Below are positions 23,237-33,268 of a stretch of DNA of 64,000 nt, in pieces. This DNA comes from Ciona savignyi (taxonomy: Eukaryota; Chordata; Ascidiacea; Phlebobranchia; Cionidae). Positions within the stretch are counted from its first letter, which is position 1. Every line of letters begins with the position of its first letter. The DNA lies in NCBI GenBank assembly GCA_000149265.1, contig CH002006.1, positions 1,052,376 through 1,116,375 of the forward strand. Reading direction: 5' to 3'. The position numbers and the translations under genes were made by a program. The notes under the pieces were generated by a model. The model was not told the origin of the DNA. It searched no databases and saw nothing but the letters and a program-made list of their open reading frames with translations.

Positions 23237-23538
23237 GGATAGGATAGGATAGGATATTCATGTTTATCCCCGTGAATGGGAAAACCTAGGGGGTTATCAC
23301 ACGGGCAATCGTCAGATCACCTCGCGCCCATCGTCGGGTTACCGGAGCTATTGCAGTGTGTTGTATATGATAGACACGTTCCTTCAATTTTGTAGAACCC
23401 ATTAATCCGCTGGGTTCAGGCAATGTCCGTAAAGTGCCTTGCCCAAGGACACAACCGACTAGCTAGCGACCAGTTTCGCACCTGCAACCTTTCGATTGAA
23501 AGGCGACGCACTTAACCGCTAGACCACCGGGCCGGACA
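23237..23538 (-). mobile_element. SINE-1 inserted in a coding exon
   Basis: A full-length 302-bp copy, four GGATA units at its tail end, splitting exon 4 after a GAA-GAA-GTT codon run. AAGTTA is duplicated at 23231-23236 and 23539-23544. Comparison with the uninterrupted exon at 10382-10529 gives the pre-insertion state directly. Confidence 0.92.
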
Positions 23539-23689
23539 AAGTTAAGGAACCTGAAAAGACAATTCCAAAAGCTTCCATTGCTGCAGTCAGCATTATTACC
23601 CTGGCATCAGTCACAATGAACTTATCATATTTTGCTGGTAGGTAAAAAGGTAAAATGTAACAGCTCTTAAGCGGTGGTTTATTGCGAGG

Positions 23690-23944
23690 TCTTTCAACCA
23701 AAAGGTTGCAAATTCTAAACTATTCTCTAGCTAGTCGGTTATGTCCTTGGGCAAGGCACTTAACGGAAATTGCCTGAACCCAGCGGATTAGTGGGTTCTA
23801 CCAAATTGAAGCAATATGCGAATCATACACAACACACTGCAATAGCTCCGGTAACTCGACGGTGGGCGAGATGTGTTCTGACGATTGCTCGTGTGTTAAC
23901 CATCTTGGTTTTCCCGTTTACGGGATAAATATCCTATCCTATCC
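23690..23944 (+). repeat. SINE-1 copy, opposite orientation to the previous one
   Basis: Lies in the intron right after exon 4, so exon 4's second half is flanked by two SINEs facing each other. It ends in TATCCTATCC. Confidence 0.85.
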
Positions 23945-24355
23945 ATTTTTTAGCAAAAAGGGAAAGATAAAGACGACAGGTAATTATTAATATCAAGCGT
24001 TAGTGGAGAGAGGCCATCATTAGATAATCAACGCACGAATGCAAAGGCGCTAGGATAAGAGATTGTACTGCAATACGGAAAGCACTGGATTGATACGACC
24101 TATCTGTTTTAGTGCTTACACCTGAAGAAATATCAACATCTAAAATCATTGCATTACCATTCGCATTAAAAGCAATGGGCGGCGCGTCATGGATTGTTCC
24201 ACTTTCGGTTTGTTTGTGTGCAGTTAGCTCCTACTCAGCAGGGATTTTAACCCATGGAAGATTACCATACGTTGTCGCGCGACAAGGCCAGCTGCCGATG
24301 GTAAGAGTTTCCGAGTTGGATCTTTTTTAAGCTATACCAATTGACATAGTTAGTC

Positions 24356-24635
24356 CGCTGATTAGCTTGGTTGGTTAGGGGGTCGACTTTCGGCTGAAGG
24401 AGTGCAGGTTCAAAACTTGTCGGTTGTTTCCTTGGGCAAGGTACTTATGGACATTGCATTAATCCAACGGCTTAATGGGTTCTACCAAATTGAATAAAAG
24501 TCTGCTTCGCTCACAGCATGACACACTGTAATAGCTCCGGTAACCTGGCGGTAGGCGCGAGCTGATCTGACGTTTGCCCGTGTGTTAACCTTGGTTTTCC
24601 CATTCACGAACATAAACATGAATAGATTATCCAAT
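24356..24635 (+). repeat. SINE-1, mirror of the copy at 9477-9765
   Basis: Same insertion site beside exon 6 in the right arm. Confidence 0.8.
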
Positions 24636-25254
24636 TCTACATTGCTCATGTTTTAGATATTCGGAATGCTTCATATAAACAGCCGCGTTCCCAGTCCAGC
24701 ACTCGTGCTTAACGCTCTGTCAACAATTGTGCTGATAAATATCGGTAACTTGGAGACGATGATCGACACATTCGGATTCGTGAACTGGACGTTCAAAGGT
24801 TTCAGCTCCTTGTCGGTTTTAATCCTACGAAAACGAATGCCGCATTTAAAACGTCCTTATAAGGTGACTTGTGGTCTTGCTTTAAAGATTATCGCTTTCT
24901 TATTTCTTTTATTGCGTCTTGAAAACATTTTTAACTCTGAAGTTTGTCGCTGTTGAGCCACTTCTTTGCATTTGTCTGGCGAGAGTATTTTCATGACCCG
25001 ATGCACGGAGTTTTACTGCAGACACGAGGTTTTGACGCGGAACGCTTTGTGTGTATGGTGCCATTTAAGAATTTGGTAGATGGTTCGGGCTAGATAAGTT
25101 GCTATTTTCGATCGTTATTTTGTACTCATTGATAAAGCTTCTTGGACAAGGAATATGAATTAAATTGTAGGGCCCAAGTAGATTTAAACTAAAAAGTAAA
25201 ATGTGAAGTAATACTAAATATTTAAAACATTACCGTATTAGAATAAAGGTCGTA

Positions 25255-25445
25255 TATAGGTTGGAGGTTAGTGCGTCAACAGTCGACAGATTCTAAAACT
25301 AAAATGTCTCAAACATGTACACCACACTACAATAGCTTTGGTATAACACGCCCGACGGGCGAGAGGTGATCTCACCGTTACCCGTGTAATAACGCCCTTT
25401 TTGTTTTCGCAATCACTGTGATTAAACATGAATATCTATCCAACA
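25255..25445 (+). repeat. SINE-1, mirror of the copy at 8734-9020
   Basis: Old, partial; shares with its mirror an unusual body (GTGATTGCGAAAAC type tail region). Confidence 0.65.
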
Positions 25446-26203
25446 TCCAGCTATTCCGACTATAGCTACTAGGTATGCCTAACCTTTAGATTATGTTTTC
25501 TGACGCATTTGTTGTCCCAATCCCCGAAATAGACATTTTCCCCATCCATAGACTTTTCATCAACACATTCTATTTTTAGGTCCCCACTATTATTCCGATC
25601 TTTATGTTCATTCTGTCATCCATCTTCGTCATTCTGCCGCTCATCAACCAGCCACACTTTCTTTATTTCTATGCGATCTTTTTTTTCGCCGTCGGACTCT
25701 GCCTGTATTTTATTTTTGTGCACAAACAGTGCGAAATGCCAGGTTCAGCTCGGGTGACACTTGTTCTTCAGAAGTTATTTCAAGTTGCCCCGTGTGACTG
25801 GAAAAAAGTAAAATAAAAATAAAGTGCAATAAATAAATTTGCCTTGATAATTTTATAATAAATATATTCCGTTGTTTTGTTGGCTCTTTACTTATTTGCC
25901 GCTGCTTATTGGAGAAAACTAAACGGAGGGAAAGCGGAACGGCAACATCTGTAAATCCGTTTTGGCTCAAAATTAATGTTTTTTAAAACGTCTATGTTTA
26001 TTATTGTGACGTCATTTTTAGTAATAATTATTATGCTTTATATTTCCGCAACCTCGTGGTTTGCTTTATTTTTTGTTCTGATACCGACACGTTATACTGA
26101 AACAATTTTACCGAATTTGAATTGAGCTATACGAAAAAAACAGTTGGTAAGATATTAATTATTAATATTTGTTGTTTTATTTATGTCAAATTTGTATAAT
26201 TAT

Positions 26204-26664
26204 TGTAAGGCCTCTATTTGGTGCGACCTATACTTAATTTAACACCCGAGTCCTTTACATGAAAAACAGTGTTAACGCGCTGGCCCGCACACTTGATCTC
26301 ACTTGGTGGATGGTAGTTTATTTACTGATGAGTGTTCAGCGTTCAGCGATCAGCGATCAGCGATCAGCGATCAGCGATCAGCGGTTTTCTATTATACAAT
26401 TTAACATAAATACACATAAATAAACGACAAATATTAATAATCAATTTGCTTACCAACTGTTTTTCCGTATATATAGGTCTATTCAAATTCAGTAAAATTG
26501 TTTCAGTATGTGTCGGTAGAGGAATCAGTACAAAAAGGGAAAGAAAACCACGAGGTTGCAGGAATATAAAGCATAATAATTATTACTAAAATGACGTCAC
26601 AATACTGAACATAGACGTTTCAAAAAACATTAATTTTAAGTCAAAACGATTTACAGATGTTACA
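26204..26664 (-). repeat. 3' LTR of the BEL/Pao element
   Basis: 461 bp with a perfect CRE-like palindrome TGACGTCA (26592-26599), a TATA-like CTATATATA (minus, about 26468-26480) and a tandem array of five CAGCGAT heptamers (about 26344-26378). Confidence 0.95.
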
Positions 26665-26982
26665 TACCCCCCCACAAATATATGTCCCATATATTTAAAA
26701 CATTACAAAACATCGGTAAAGTGAACAACAACGAAATATCGGAAGGTACATACTTCAAAACGGTAAAAGAGGCAAAAACACGTAGTATCAGCGAACAATA
26801 ACGGCAAGTTTGCGATGCGAGTGAAATGTGTCAGCAAGAACGTAGGAAAGAAAATCAGTACATAAACAGAATCAGTAATTGCGCAGAAATATTTCGGTAG
26901 AAATGCGTTAAGCGGTCAGTACACACGCAATAAAGGGAAGTGGTGTCATATAAACGAAATACAAAGGCTACGTATCAAACGT

Positions 26983-28512
26983 TTAGGAATCTTCGGAATC
27001 AACAATCAGACACAATTTAGCAATTGGCCGCTTTACGAGACTGTTGGGCGTCTTAACCAGAACCGTACGCACGACTCCGTGTTTATCAGCATATGTGTCC
27101 ATTACACGGCCCAGTACCCACTTCGAACGGGGCTGGCTCTCGTCCACTAGCAGCACTATATCGTTGATTTCAAAGTTTGATCTTTTGCTGTACCACTTTT
27201 GGCGTTTAATCAAATTGGGCAAAAATTCTGACACCCAGCGTTTCCAAAATATATTGGCCATATGTTGCAATTGGACCCATCTTCGTCTTGCGTACGACGC
27301 TTTCTCATCGAAGAGGCCTGGAGCTTCATTTGGTGAATCACGCAGTAACAGCAAGTGATTCGGCGTTATCGGTTCATCGCTGTGCGGATCGATAATGACA
27401 GGAACGAGCGGCCTTGAATTAACAATCGATTCCACTTCTACGAACAGTGTATTCAAAGCTTCGTCAGTAAACAGGCCCTTTGTTGAATGCATGGATGACA
27501 GCAAACGACGCACTGACCGTATCATCCTTTCCCATACGCCGCCCATGTGGGAGGCTGCAGGCGGGTTGAAGGACCACGCTATTGCCCTCTGTCGCAAGTG
27601 CTCAGCAATCTGTTCACGGTTCCACAAGGCAAGGGATGATCGAAGTATCTTCTCTGCACCAACAAAATTGGTCCCGTTATCACTGTATATTTGTTTTGGT
27701 TTACCTCGACGACCTATAAATCGGCGTAGGGCATTTAAAAACGAATCAGCAGAAAGATCATTAGCCATTTCAATATGTATGGCTCGGATGGTAAGGCAAG
27801 TGAATATACATCCGTATCTTTTAATTTCACTCCGGTTTTGTTTCACAGAGAACGGACCGAAGTAGTCAACTCCGACGTGGCTAAAGGCAGGTTCGCCAGC
27901 CTGTAGGCGCCCAGAAGGCAGTTCTGCCATAATCTGGCATCCAGGAACGGCGCTTCTTCTTTTGCACGGCAGACATTTCGTCAAGACTCGGCGAACAGCA
28001 ACTCCAATTTTCAGTATCCAAAATCTCCCACGTAGCGCAGATAGGGTGTGTCCGTAACCAGAATGCCCCACACTCTGGTGGTATTCGTCGATGATCAAGT
28101 TCGTTACGTGAGAATAACATGGTAGAATAATCGGGTGTTTTGCGTCATACTCGACCGGTGCTTTATCAATACGACCGCCGACGCGCAGCACTCCATTTCT
28201 CAGTAAGGGGTTCAGTTTAGAAAGGACACGAATACAGTCGTCTTTCTTTATTTGCCTTTTGGAATCCAAAATAGAGATCGTTGATCCGAAATGTTTGCGC
28301 TGTTCATACTTTATTAGTTCAATTTCTGCACTTTCAAGCTCTTTTACGCTGAGCGAAGCTGTCAAATGGCTTACCGGTGGGCAGACATTGCGAATCTTTT
28401 GGAGCAGGAACATCTTGTATCTAGACAGCCAAGCTGCTGCCTTTTTTAATCGATACCACGACGAAAAGTGGTTAATCAAGCGATTCAGTACTAAATTCAG
28501 TAACCATTTCAT
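26983..28512 (-). CDS. BEL/Pao integrase region
   Basis: An open frame of 509 codons. The zinc-binding HHCC domain shows H145, H150, C180 and C183. The catalytic core has D216 (in HVGVDYFGPF), D278 (in IYSDNGTNF) and E328 (in GGVWERMIRSVRR), so the DDE triad is complete. The C-terminal part (about 400-505) matches the conserved BEL-family tail with NDIVLLVDE and WVLGRV. It inserts the cDNA copy into host DNA. The frame overlaps the upstream RNase H frame by about 40 nt in a different phase, which in this family normally belongs to one polyprotein, so a frame break lies near 28500. Confidence 0.9.
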   Translation of the reverse strand: MKWLLNLVLNRLINHFSSWYRLKKAAAWLSRYKMFLLQKIRNVCPPVSHLTASLSVKELESAEIELIKYEQRKHFGSTISILDSKRQIKKDDCIRVLSKLNPLLRNGVLRVGGRIDKAPVEYDAKHPIILPCYSHVTNLIIDEYHQSVGHSGYGHTLSALRGRFWILKIGVAVRRVLTKCLPCKRRSAVPGCQIMAELPSGRLQAGEPAFSHVGVDYFGPFSVKQNRSEIKRYGCIFTCLTIRAIHIEMANDLSADSFLNALRRFIGRRGKPKQIYSDNGTNFVGAEKILRSSLALWNREQIAEHLRQRAIAWSFNPPAASHMGGVWERMIRSVRRLLSSMHSTKGLFTDEALNTLFVEVESIVNSRPLVPVIIDPHSDEPITPNHLLLLRDSPNEAPGLFDEKASYARRRWVQLQHMANIFWKRWVSEFLPNLIKRQKWYSKRSNFEINDIVLLVDESQPRSKWVLGRVMDTYADKHGVVRTVLVKTPNSLVKRPIAKLCLIVDSEDS

Positions 28513-29062
28513 CTGTAGTCAGTAAGTTCACATTGGCGTTCTGTCTTTTTAAGGGTAAAAATTCATCAGGGACCTTTGGAAGCGACACTGGACATTCAGG
28601 CCATTTGCTCTCCACTCGCCATAGAAAGTCGGGTCCATTTAGCCATCGTCCGGATTGTGTCAGTAGTTTAGTGGTAAGTCCGCGGGTTGCGTCATCGGCG
28701 GGATTCAGTTCAGTAGGGACGAATTTCCAACGATTAATATCTGCATAGCGCTCGATTTCGGCGATTCGGTTGGCAACAAACGTAGGAAATCGTTTCTTAC
28801 AATTGTATATTGTCTGTAATACCGCGGTGGAATCTGTCCAAAAGGTTGATTGGCAGCTCGTCAAGTTTAATTCTCTTCTGGCTAATTGGTCATGGCGGAC
28901 AGCTAGAACGGCTGCCGTTAATTCAAGTCGTGGAATAGACATGGTGCTCATCGGAGCTACTCTGAGCTTTTCCGATGAGAAACGAGCAATGTATATTTCC
29001 TTTACTATCAATAAAACGCAGATAAGACACTGCGCCATAAGCCACGGTAGATGCATCTGCAA
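28472..29062 (-). CDS. BEL/Pao RNase H region
   Basis: About 196 codons open. SIPRLELTAAVLAV and TFWTDSTAVLQTI carry the acidic catalytic residues of RNase H, and a Lys/Asp-rich tail leads toward integrase. The part upstream (28923-29201, with HHFADASTVAYGAV) is in another phase, so the domain itself is split by a frame break near 28950-29060. Function in the element: removal of template RNA during cDNA synthesis. Confidence 0.8.
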   Translation of the reverse strand: MQMHLPWLMAQCLICVLLIVKEIYIARFSSEKLRVAPMSTMSIPRLELTAAVLAVRHDQLARRELNLTSCQSTFWTDSTAVLQTIYNCKKRFPTFVANRIAEIERYADINRWKFVPTELNPADDATRGLTTKLLTQSGRWLNGPDFLWRVESKWPECPVSLPKVPDEFLPLKRQNANVNLLTTDEMVTEFSTESLD

Positions 29063-29294
29063 AGTGATGAAGTTCAGTATGAATAACTTTTCCCAGTGAC
29101 GGGTGGTTTAAAGCAGCGTTGGACTCTAACTTGTTCGAGTCCAGGTAAATCTTCCAGCCAGGTGATCCACTCATTTTCCTCTTCTTGGGAGACCTTTTCA
29201 TCCCAGTTTAATCCTCGTTTACAGAGTCTCTGCCACAACAGCCCTTCCTTTAATCAGGACGGGGGCCGCGAAACCCAGGGGGTCGTATATCGAG

Positions 29295-32120
29295 CTAACG
29301 ACCGACAAAATTCCCTCTTCTGGTTACCGGCTTCTTCTGTGGTGTAACGGTAAATGAAAATTCATCCGATTGGACTCTCCATTGCACACCAAGGACGCGC
29401 TCGTCCAAGCAAGCATCGATATTAAGAGAAGACGCGTTCTTTGCTCTCTCCTTTTCAGGAATCGTTTTCAGTACTTCCGCATTGTTAGACAACCATTTCG
29501 TTAGGCGAAATCCTGCACGAGCAAGTAGCTCTCGCAGATCAGTTACAAGCTTGGTAGCTTTCTCTATGTTCTCGACAGACACTAAGCAGTCGTCGACGTA
29601 AAAGTTATTCTTGACCACATTCGCAGCCAAATCGTCGTAATCGTCTCCGTACACACGGGCGCATTCCTTTAAACAGAATGCCGCGCAGCTAGGTGACGAC
29701 GTCGCACCAAACAAATGGACCAGCATCTGGTACACAGTCGGGTCATCTTGTAAATTGCCACCTTTCCACCAAAGAAAGCTCAGCATATCAGTATCCCTTG
29801 GATCGACTCTAACTTGGTGGAACATTCCTTCCACGTCGGCCACTAGGGCGATTTGGTTCTGACGAAAGCGAGTCAGCACACCTATGAGACTGTTCGTTAA
29901 ATCTGGTCCTTGCATCAGTACATCGTTTAGCGAAACGCCATTATGTTTCGCCGCGCAATCAAACACCACGCGCACTTTACCGGGCTTGCGTGGATGTACG
30001 ACAGGGTGGTGGGGAATAAACCACCGTTTTCTAGAAGCGTGAATTTCAGTAGCGGGTACTTCCCGCGCATACCCCTTTTCAATGTATGACTGTACAGCAT
30101 CAGTATATTTCACGTGTAGTTCGTCGTTTTTCAGTAAACGTCTCTTGAGACCATCAGCGCGCCTTTGCGCCATCACGCGATTGTCAGGTAACTCACGAGC
30201 ACAAGGTTTTTTCGGCAGTGGTAATTGGAAATGGCCATTTACCATAGAGACTGACCTTTTCATTAATTCATGGGCAATACGATCTTCTCTTGACGTTGGC
30301 GACGCGAGGACGGCCGTCGAATCGCCAAAGTCAGTGTTCCATAGACGATTAATCTGACGTGATAAAGCGTCAGACGTAGTCGTTAAATTGTTCTGTATAG
30401 TGGTCGATGAACACGGCGATAGGGAGGGGCCCATCAAAGACCAACCGAAGGGCGTTTTCCACGCAACAGGTTCATCTCTTTTTCCTTTGAGGACTTTCTG
30501 TACCCACAACGCTTCTGGTACATCTATTCCGATGAGGAGGGTAACGGTGCCACCATCAACTTGTGGAAATTCTATACCTTTCAGGTGATTCATTTTATCT
30601 AACACATTCCTTCGTGGAAGAATGTTTGGTCGTACTGGAATATGGTCCACTGACACTACATTCTGTATTTCAACTTCAGTTTCACCGTCTAATGAACAAA
30701 CGGTTAGGTCAGTAGTGATACCGTTGTACGTCGATTCAGCACAGAGGGTGGTCAGGGATATCTGTTTGGGAGTTCCTGTAATGCCAAGAGCGCTCGTTAG
30801 AGTACTGTTGCATAACGTGGCCGAAGATCCGGAATCGAGAAAGGCGTAAGTCCGCACCTCGCGGTTCTTGTATCGGACGTTCACTGGTACCACGCACATG
30901 TATACGCCCTTCGCTTTGTACTCTTCTGTATGATAAGACTGGGGACTTTCGAAAAGTATGGAAGAGCATGACGTCGCTGCTTTCGCTTGATCATCAGTTT
31001 TGTCGGGTTTGGGAACTTTAGTAAATCTGTAGTGCAAAAGCGAGTGGTGATACGTACTTTTACATTCCCCACAGCATTCTGCTGAAGGACATTCTGCCAC
31101 ACGGTGACCTCTTTGCAGGCACCGAAAACACAATCCCTTGACAGATGCCAACTCGCGTCGTTCGCGTCCGTTCATTTTCTTGAATTTAAAGCACTGCGGT
31201 AGCGCATGCTTCTTGTCGCATAAATCGCACATAGTCGGTAATTGTTCTGTAATCTCGTGTAGGGTATTGAAGGCGGCTGCTTTCCGGTATCGTCCTGGCT
31301 CACGACTGTACAAGCTTTCTCCATACAGAGAATTATAAATCTTCGATTGTCTTGCGACAAACGCAACGAGGTCTAGGAAGCCAGCGTCCCGGCATTTCTC
31401 CTCAGCAACGCAGACAGACCACTCGATCCACTTTGTCTGTAGGCTCTCAGGCAATTTGTTTATAATCGGTAATAGGCAGTGCAGTGAGTTAATTCCCGCG
31501 TATTCTCCGACGTCAGCAAGGGCACTCTTACATCTCTGTAACAATATGTCTAGTTTCAATAATCCGGCTGGATCCCTTTCTCCAACGACCGGCGTCTTCG
31601 CCAGCAGTTTACTGCAAGCCTTAGAGGTAATGTGTGGTCTCCCATACAGTTGAAACAACTGATCACGGGCCAATCGGTAACCACTTAGAGCATCCTTAGT
31701 GAAGTGCGACAATTGACGCCGTACCTCAGGTTCACACTGCTGTAGCAAGTAGATCAAACGGGTCGTCTCTGACTTTACATGTTGCTCTATATGGGTTTCA
31801 AAATTCCGTACAAATTCATGGTAATCTAGAGGGTCTCCGTTAAATTTCATTATTTCTGGTCGTGGCGGTAGAGTAACGTCAGCATTCATTTGTCGATAGT
31901 TCAGCACGGCAGGTTCTGTACGTTTACGTGGCGGTGTTTGATAAGCGTCGTCACCATTCGGCAGCGGCCGAATCATCGGTTCTTTATGTGCCTCATGTCG
32001 TGGCATCGCACCCACCTCTGCAGCAATCGGTATGTGTTTCGTGGTGGGGTTGACGGCAACATTTTCGATGTGTGGAGTTGGGAGCTGCTCATCCCAAGCA
32101 CGTAATTCAAGCTCGGCCAA
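29295..32120 (-). CDS. BEL/Pao gag C-part, protease and reverse transcriptase
   Basis: An open frame of 941 codons. Residues about 85-260 are the gag-like region typical of BEL elements (FNGDPLDYHEFVRNFE). Zinc-knuckle cysteines follow at 298-310 and a full CX2CX4HX4C at 331-344. The aspartic protease active site DSGS is at 429-432. Reverse transcriptase spans about 690-870, with catalytic D762 (ADVEGMF) and the YVDD box at 841-844. The frame closes early near 29300, just after the reverse transcriptase; sequence continuing the family pattern lies in another phase. The coding frame extends upstream of the first Met to about 32240 as a charged coiled coil, and the N-terminal gag segment (about 32574-32250) is again in another phase. 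Confidence 0.92.
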   Translation of the reverse strand: MAELELRAWDEQLPTPHIENVAVNPTTKHIPIAAEVGAMPRHEAHKEPMIRPLPNGDDAYQTPPRKRTEPAVLNYRQMNADVTLPPRPEIMKFNGDPLDYHEFVRNFETHIEQHVKSETTRLIYLLQQCEPEVRRQLSHFTKDALSGYRLARDQLFQLYGRPHITSKACSKLLAKTPVVGERDPAGLLKLDILLQRCKSALADVGEYAGINSLHCLLPIINKLPESLQTKWIEWSVCVAEEKCRDAGFLDLVAFVARQSKIYNSLYGESLYSREPGRYRKAAAFNTLHEITEQLPTMCDLCDKKHALPQCFKFKKMNGRERRELASVKGLCFRCLQRGHRVAECPSAECCGECKSTYHHSLLHYRFTKVPKPDKTDDQAKAATSCSSILFESPQSYHTEEYKAKGVYMCVVPVNVRYKNREVRTYAFLDSGSSATLCNSTLTSALGITGTPKQISLTTLCAESTYNGITTDLTVCSLDGETEVEIQNVVSVDHIPVRPNILPRRNVLDKMNHLKGIEFPQVDGGTVTLLIGIDVPEALWVQKVLKGKRDEPVAWKTPFGWSLMGPSLSPCSSTTIQNNLTTTSDALSRQINRLWNTDFGDSTAVLASPTSREDRIAHELMKRSVSMVNGHFQLPLPKKPCARELPDNRVMAQRRADGLKRRLLKNDELHVKYTDAVQSYIEKGYAREVPATEIHASRKRWFIPHHPVVHPRKPGKVRVVFDCAAKHNGVSLNDVLMQGPDLTNSLIGVLTRFRQNQIALVADVEGMFHQVRVDPRDTDMLSFLWWKGGNLQDDPTVYQMLVHLFGATSSPSCAAFCLKECARVYGDDYDDLAANVVKNNFYVDDCLVSVENIEKATKLVTDLRELLARAGFRLTKWLSNNAEVLKTIPEKERAKNASSLNIDACLDERVLGVQWRVQSDEFSFTVTPQKKPVTRRGNFVGR

Positions 32121-32193
32121 CTCTGCTTTGCGCTCAGCTTCTCTAGCCTCCAGTTCTGCACGCTCACGAGCGCTTTCAGCGACTTGCTGTGCT

Positions 32194-32574
32194 TCAAGAC
32201 GAGCCTTCTGAGCTTGGACATACGCTTTCCCGTCGTTTTGTACTTGACCTAGAACTCCTCGTCATATTGGACGACGTTGTTATGCTGGGAGCCTTTTCGG
32301 CACTTAGAAGCCATTCAGTAGCCCTCCCTTTAAATTCTAGTTGGCTTTGTACCACACATTGCAGAAGGGGGTGGCCTTGGTCGTTTAAATCTTCTTGCGA
32401 GTAAGCCTTTGGCGCGAGGATCATCAACTCGGCGTAGAGGCGCTCAATCTCAGTAATCAGCTCATTCAGTTTTGGACCCATGCTCGAGTCCGTCATCATC
32501 ACTTCAGCGAGCATATATTTTTGCCGCAGGATAATTTCTATCCGGTCAAAGTCCTTTCTTTCGACAGATTCCAT
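32194..32574 (-). CDS. BEL/Pao gag N-terminal segment
   Basis: Starts at the ATG at 32574 (MESVERKDFDRIEIILRQ), a helical segment as expected for the gag N-terminus. The open frame runs to 32194, but family-like sequence switches phase twice between about 32290 and 32220, so the last residues of this frame are probably out-of-phase reading. The first Met of the longer open frame (32649) lies in leader sequence and is unlikely to be used. Confidence 0.6.
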   Translation of the reverse strand: MESVERKDFDRIEIILRQKYMLAEVMMTDSSMGPKLNELITEIERLYAELMILAPKAYSQEDLNDQGHPLLQCVVQSQLEFKGRATEWLLSAEKAPSITTSSNMTRSSRSSTKRRESVCPSSEGSS

Positions 32575-32649
32575 GTCAGCAACAGGAAAGATACAACGAT
32601 AATAAAGGTTACTGTGACGTAACAGACAGTACCAGCAAGGCAAGTACAA

Positions 32650-32807
32650 ATCGGTACAATAATAAGTTCGGTAGAAATCAATAACAGTAAATTCAAAATT
32701 CAGTAAGTAACAGTAAATTAATCAGTTGGTCAGTAATCGGTAGGTATAACAATAAATCATTAATCAGTAAGAATCAGTAAATTTAATATGGATCAGTTGA
32801 AAACTTA
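32650..32807 (-). other. BEL/Pao 5' leader
   Basis: Untranslated stretch between the 5' LTR and gag with about eight spaced CAGTAA/TCAGTAA motifs (plus reading). Similar motifs recur near the 3' end (26860-26960). No primer-binding site was recognised. Confidence 0.5.
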
Positions 32808-33268
32808 TGTAAGGCCTCTATTTGGTGCGACCTATACTTAATTTAACACCCGAGTCCTTTACATGAAAAACAGTGTTAACGCGCTGGCCCGCACACTTGA
32901 TCTCACTTGGTGGATGGTAGTTTATTTACTAATGAGTGTTCAGCGTTCAGCGATCAGCGATCAGCGATCAGCGATCAGCGATCAGCGGTTTTCTATTATA
33001 CAATTTAACATAAATACACATAAATAAACGACAAATATTAATAATCAATTTGCTTACCAACTGTTTTTCCGTATATATAGGTCTATTCAAATTCAGTAAA
33101 ATTGTTTCAGTATGTGTCGGTAGAGGAATCAGTACAAAAAGGGAAAGAAAACCACGAGGTTGCAGGAATATAAAGCATAATAATTATTACTAAAATGACG
33201 TCACAATACTGAACATAGACGTTTCAAAAAACATTAATTTTAAGTCAAAACGATTTACAGATGTTACA
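32808..33268 (-). repeat. 5' LTR of the BEL/Pao element
   Basis: 461 bp, one substitution from the other LTR; the CRE-like TGACGTCA is at 33196-33203. It carries the same five-unit CAGCGAT array. Confidence 0.95.

Larger units (their letters stand above)
20415..25816 (+). pseudogene. SLC7-type transporter light chain, copy 2, disrupted
   Basis: Mirror duplicate of the intact gene at 8334-13225. Recognised exons are 20415-20640, 20831-21189, exon 4 in two pieces (23182-23236 and 23539-23637), 24113-24300, 24657-24863 and 25580-25816. Exons 1, 2, 5, 6 and 7 keep open frames and most splice sites, so the damage is localised. Exon 3 (168 nt in copy 1, around TM4-5) is not found. Exon 4 is split by a SINE at 23237-23538 with a 6-bp duplication AAGTTA, and the SINE brings a stop within a few codons. 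The exon 2 acceptor (AATAAAG) is poor. A full transporter cannot be made; a truncated transcript is possible. The N-terminal acidic segment is two codons shorter than in copy 1. Confidence 0.85.
18140..25905 (-). repeat. Right arm of the large inverted duplication
   Basis: Mirror of 8245-16200. It gained a SINE inside exon 4, lost exon 3 and acquired a local duplication around 21.8-23.9 kb; the left arm instead gained the Tigger-like element. The arm ends where the foldback/LTR nest begins at about 25910. Confidence 0.85.
26204..33268 (-). mobile_element. BEL/Pao LTR retrotransposon
   Basis: A 7065-bp element read on the minus strand: 5' LTR 33268-32808, leader, gag-like region, protease, reverse transcriptase, RNase H, integrase, purine tract (seven G at 26667-26673) and 3' LTR 26664-26204. 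The LTRs start TGTAA and end TTACA, are both 461 bp, and I found one difference (26327 G versus 32931 A). The 5-bp target duplication ATTAT is at 26199-26203 and 33269-33273. Domain order and protein motifs are those of BEL/Pao. No tRNA primer site was recognised. Several frame breaks lie in the leader end of gag and between reverse transcriptase and integrase, so the copy as written is probably not autonomous. Confidence 0.95.

Noticed and set aside
26344..26390. CRISPR-like short direct repeats
   Set aside because: CAGCGAT units are contiguous with no spacers, lie inside an LTR and the genome is eukaryotic.
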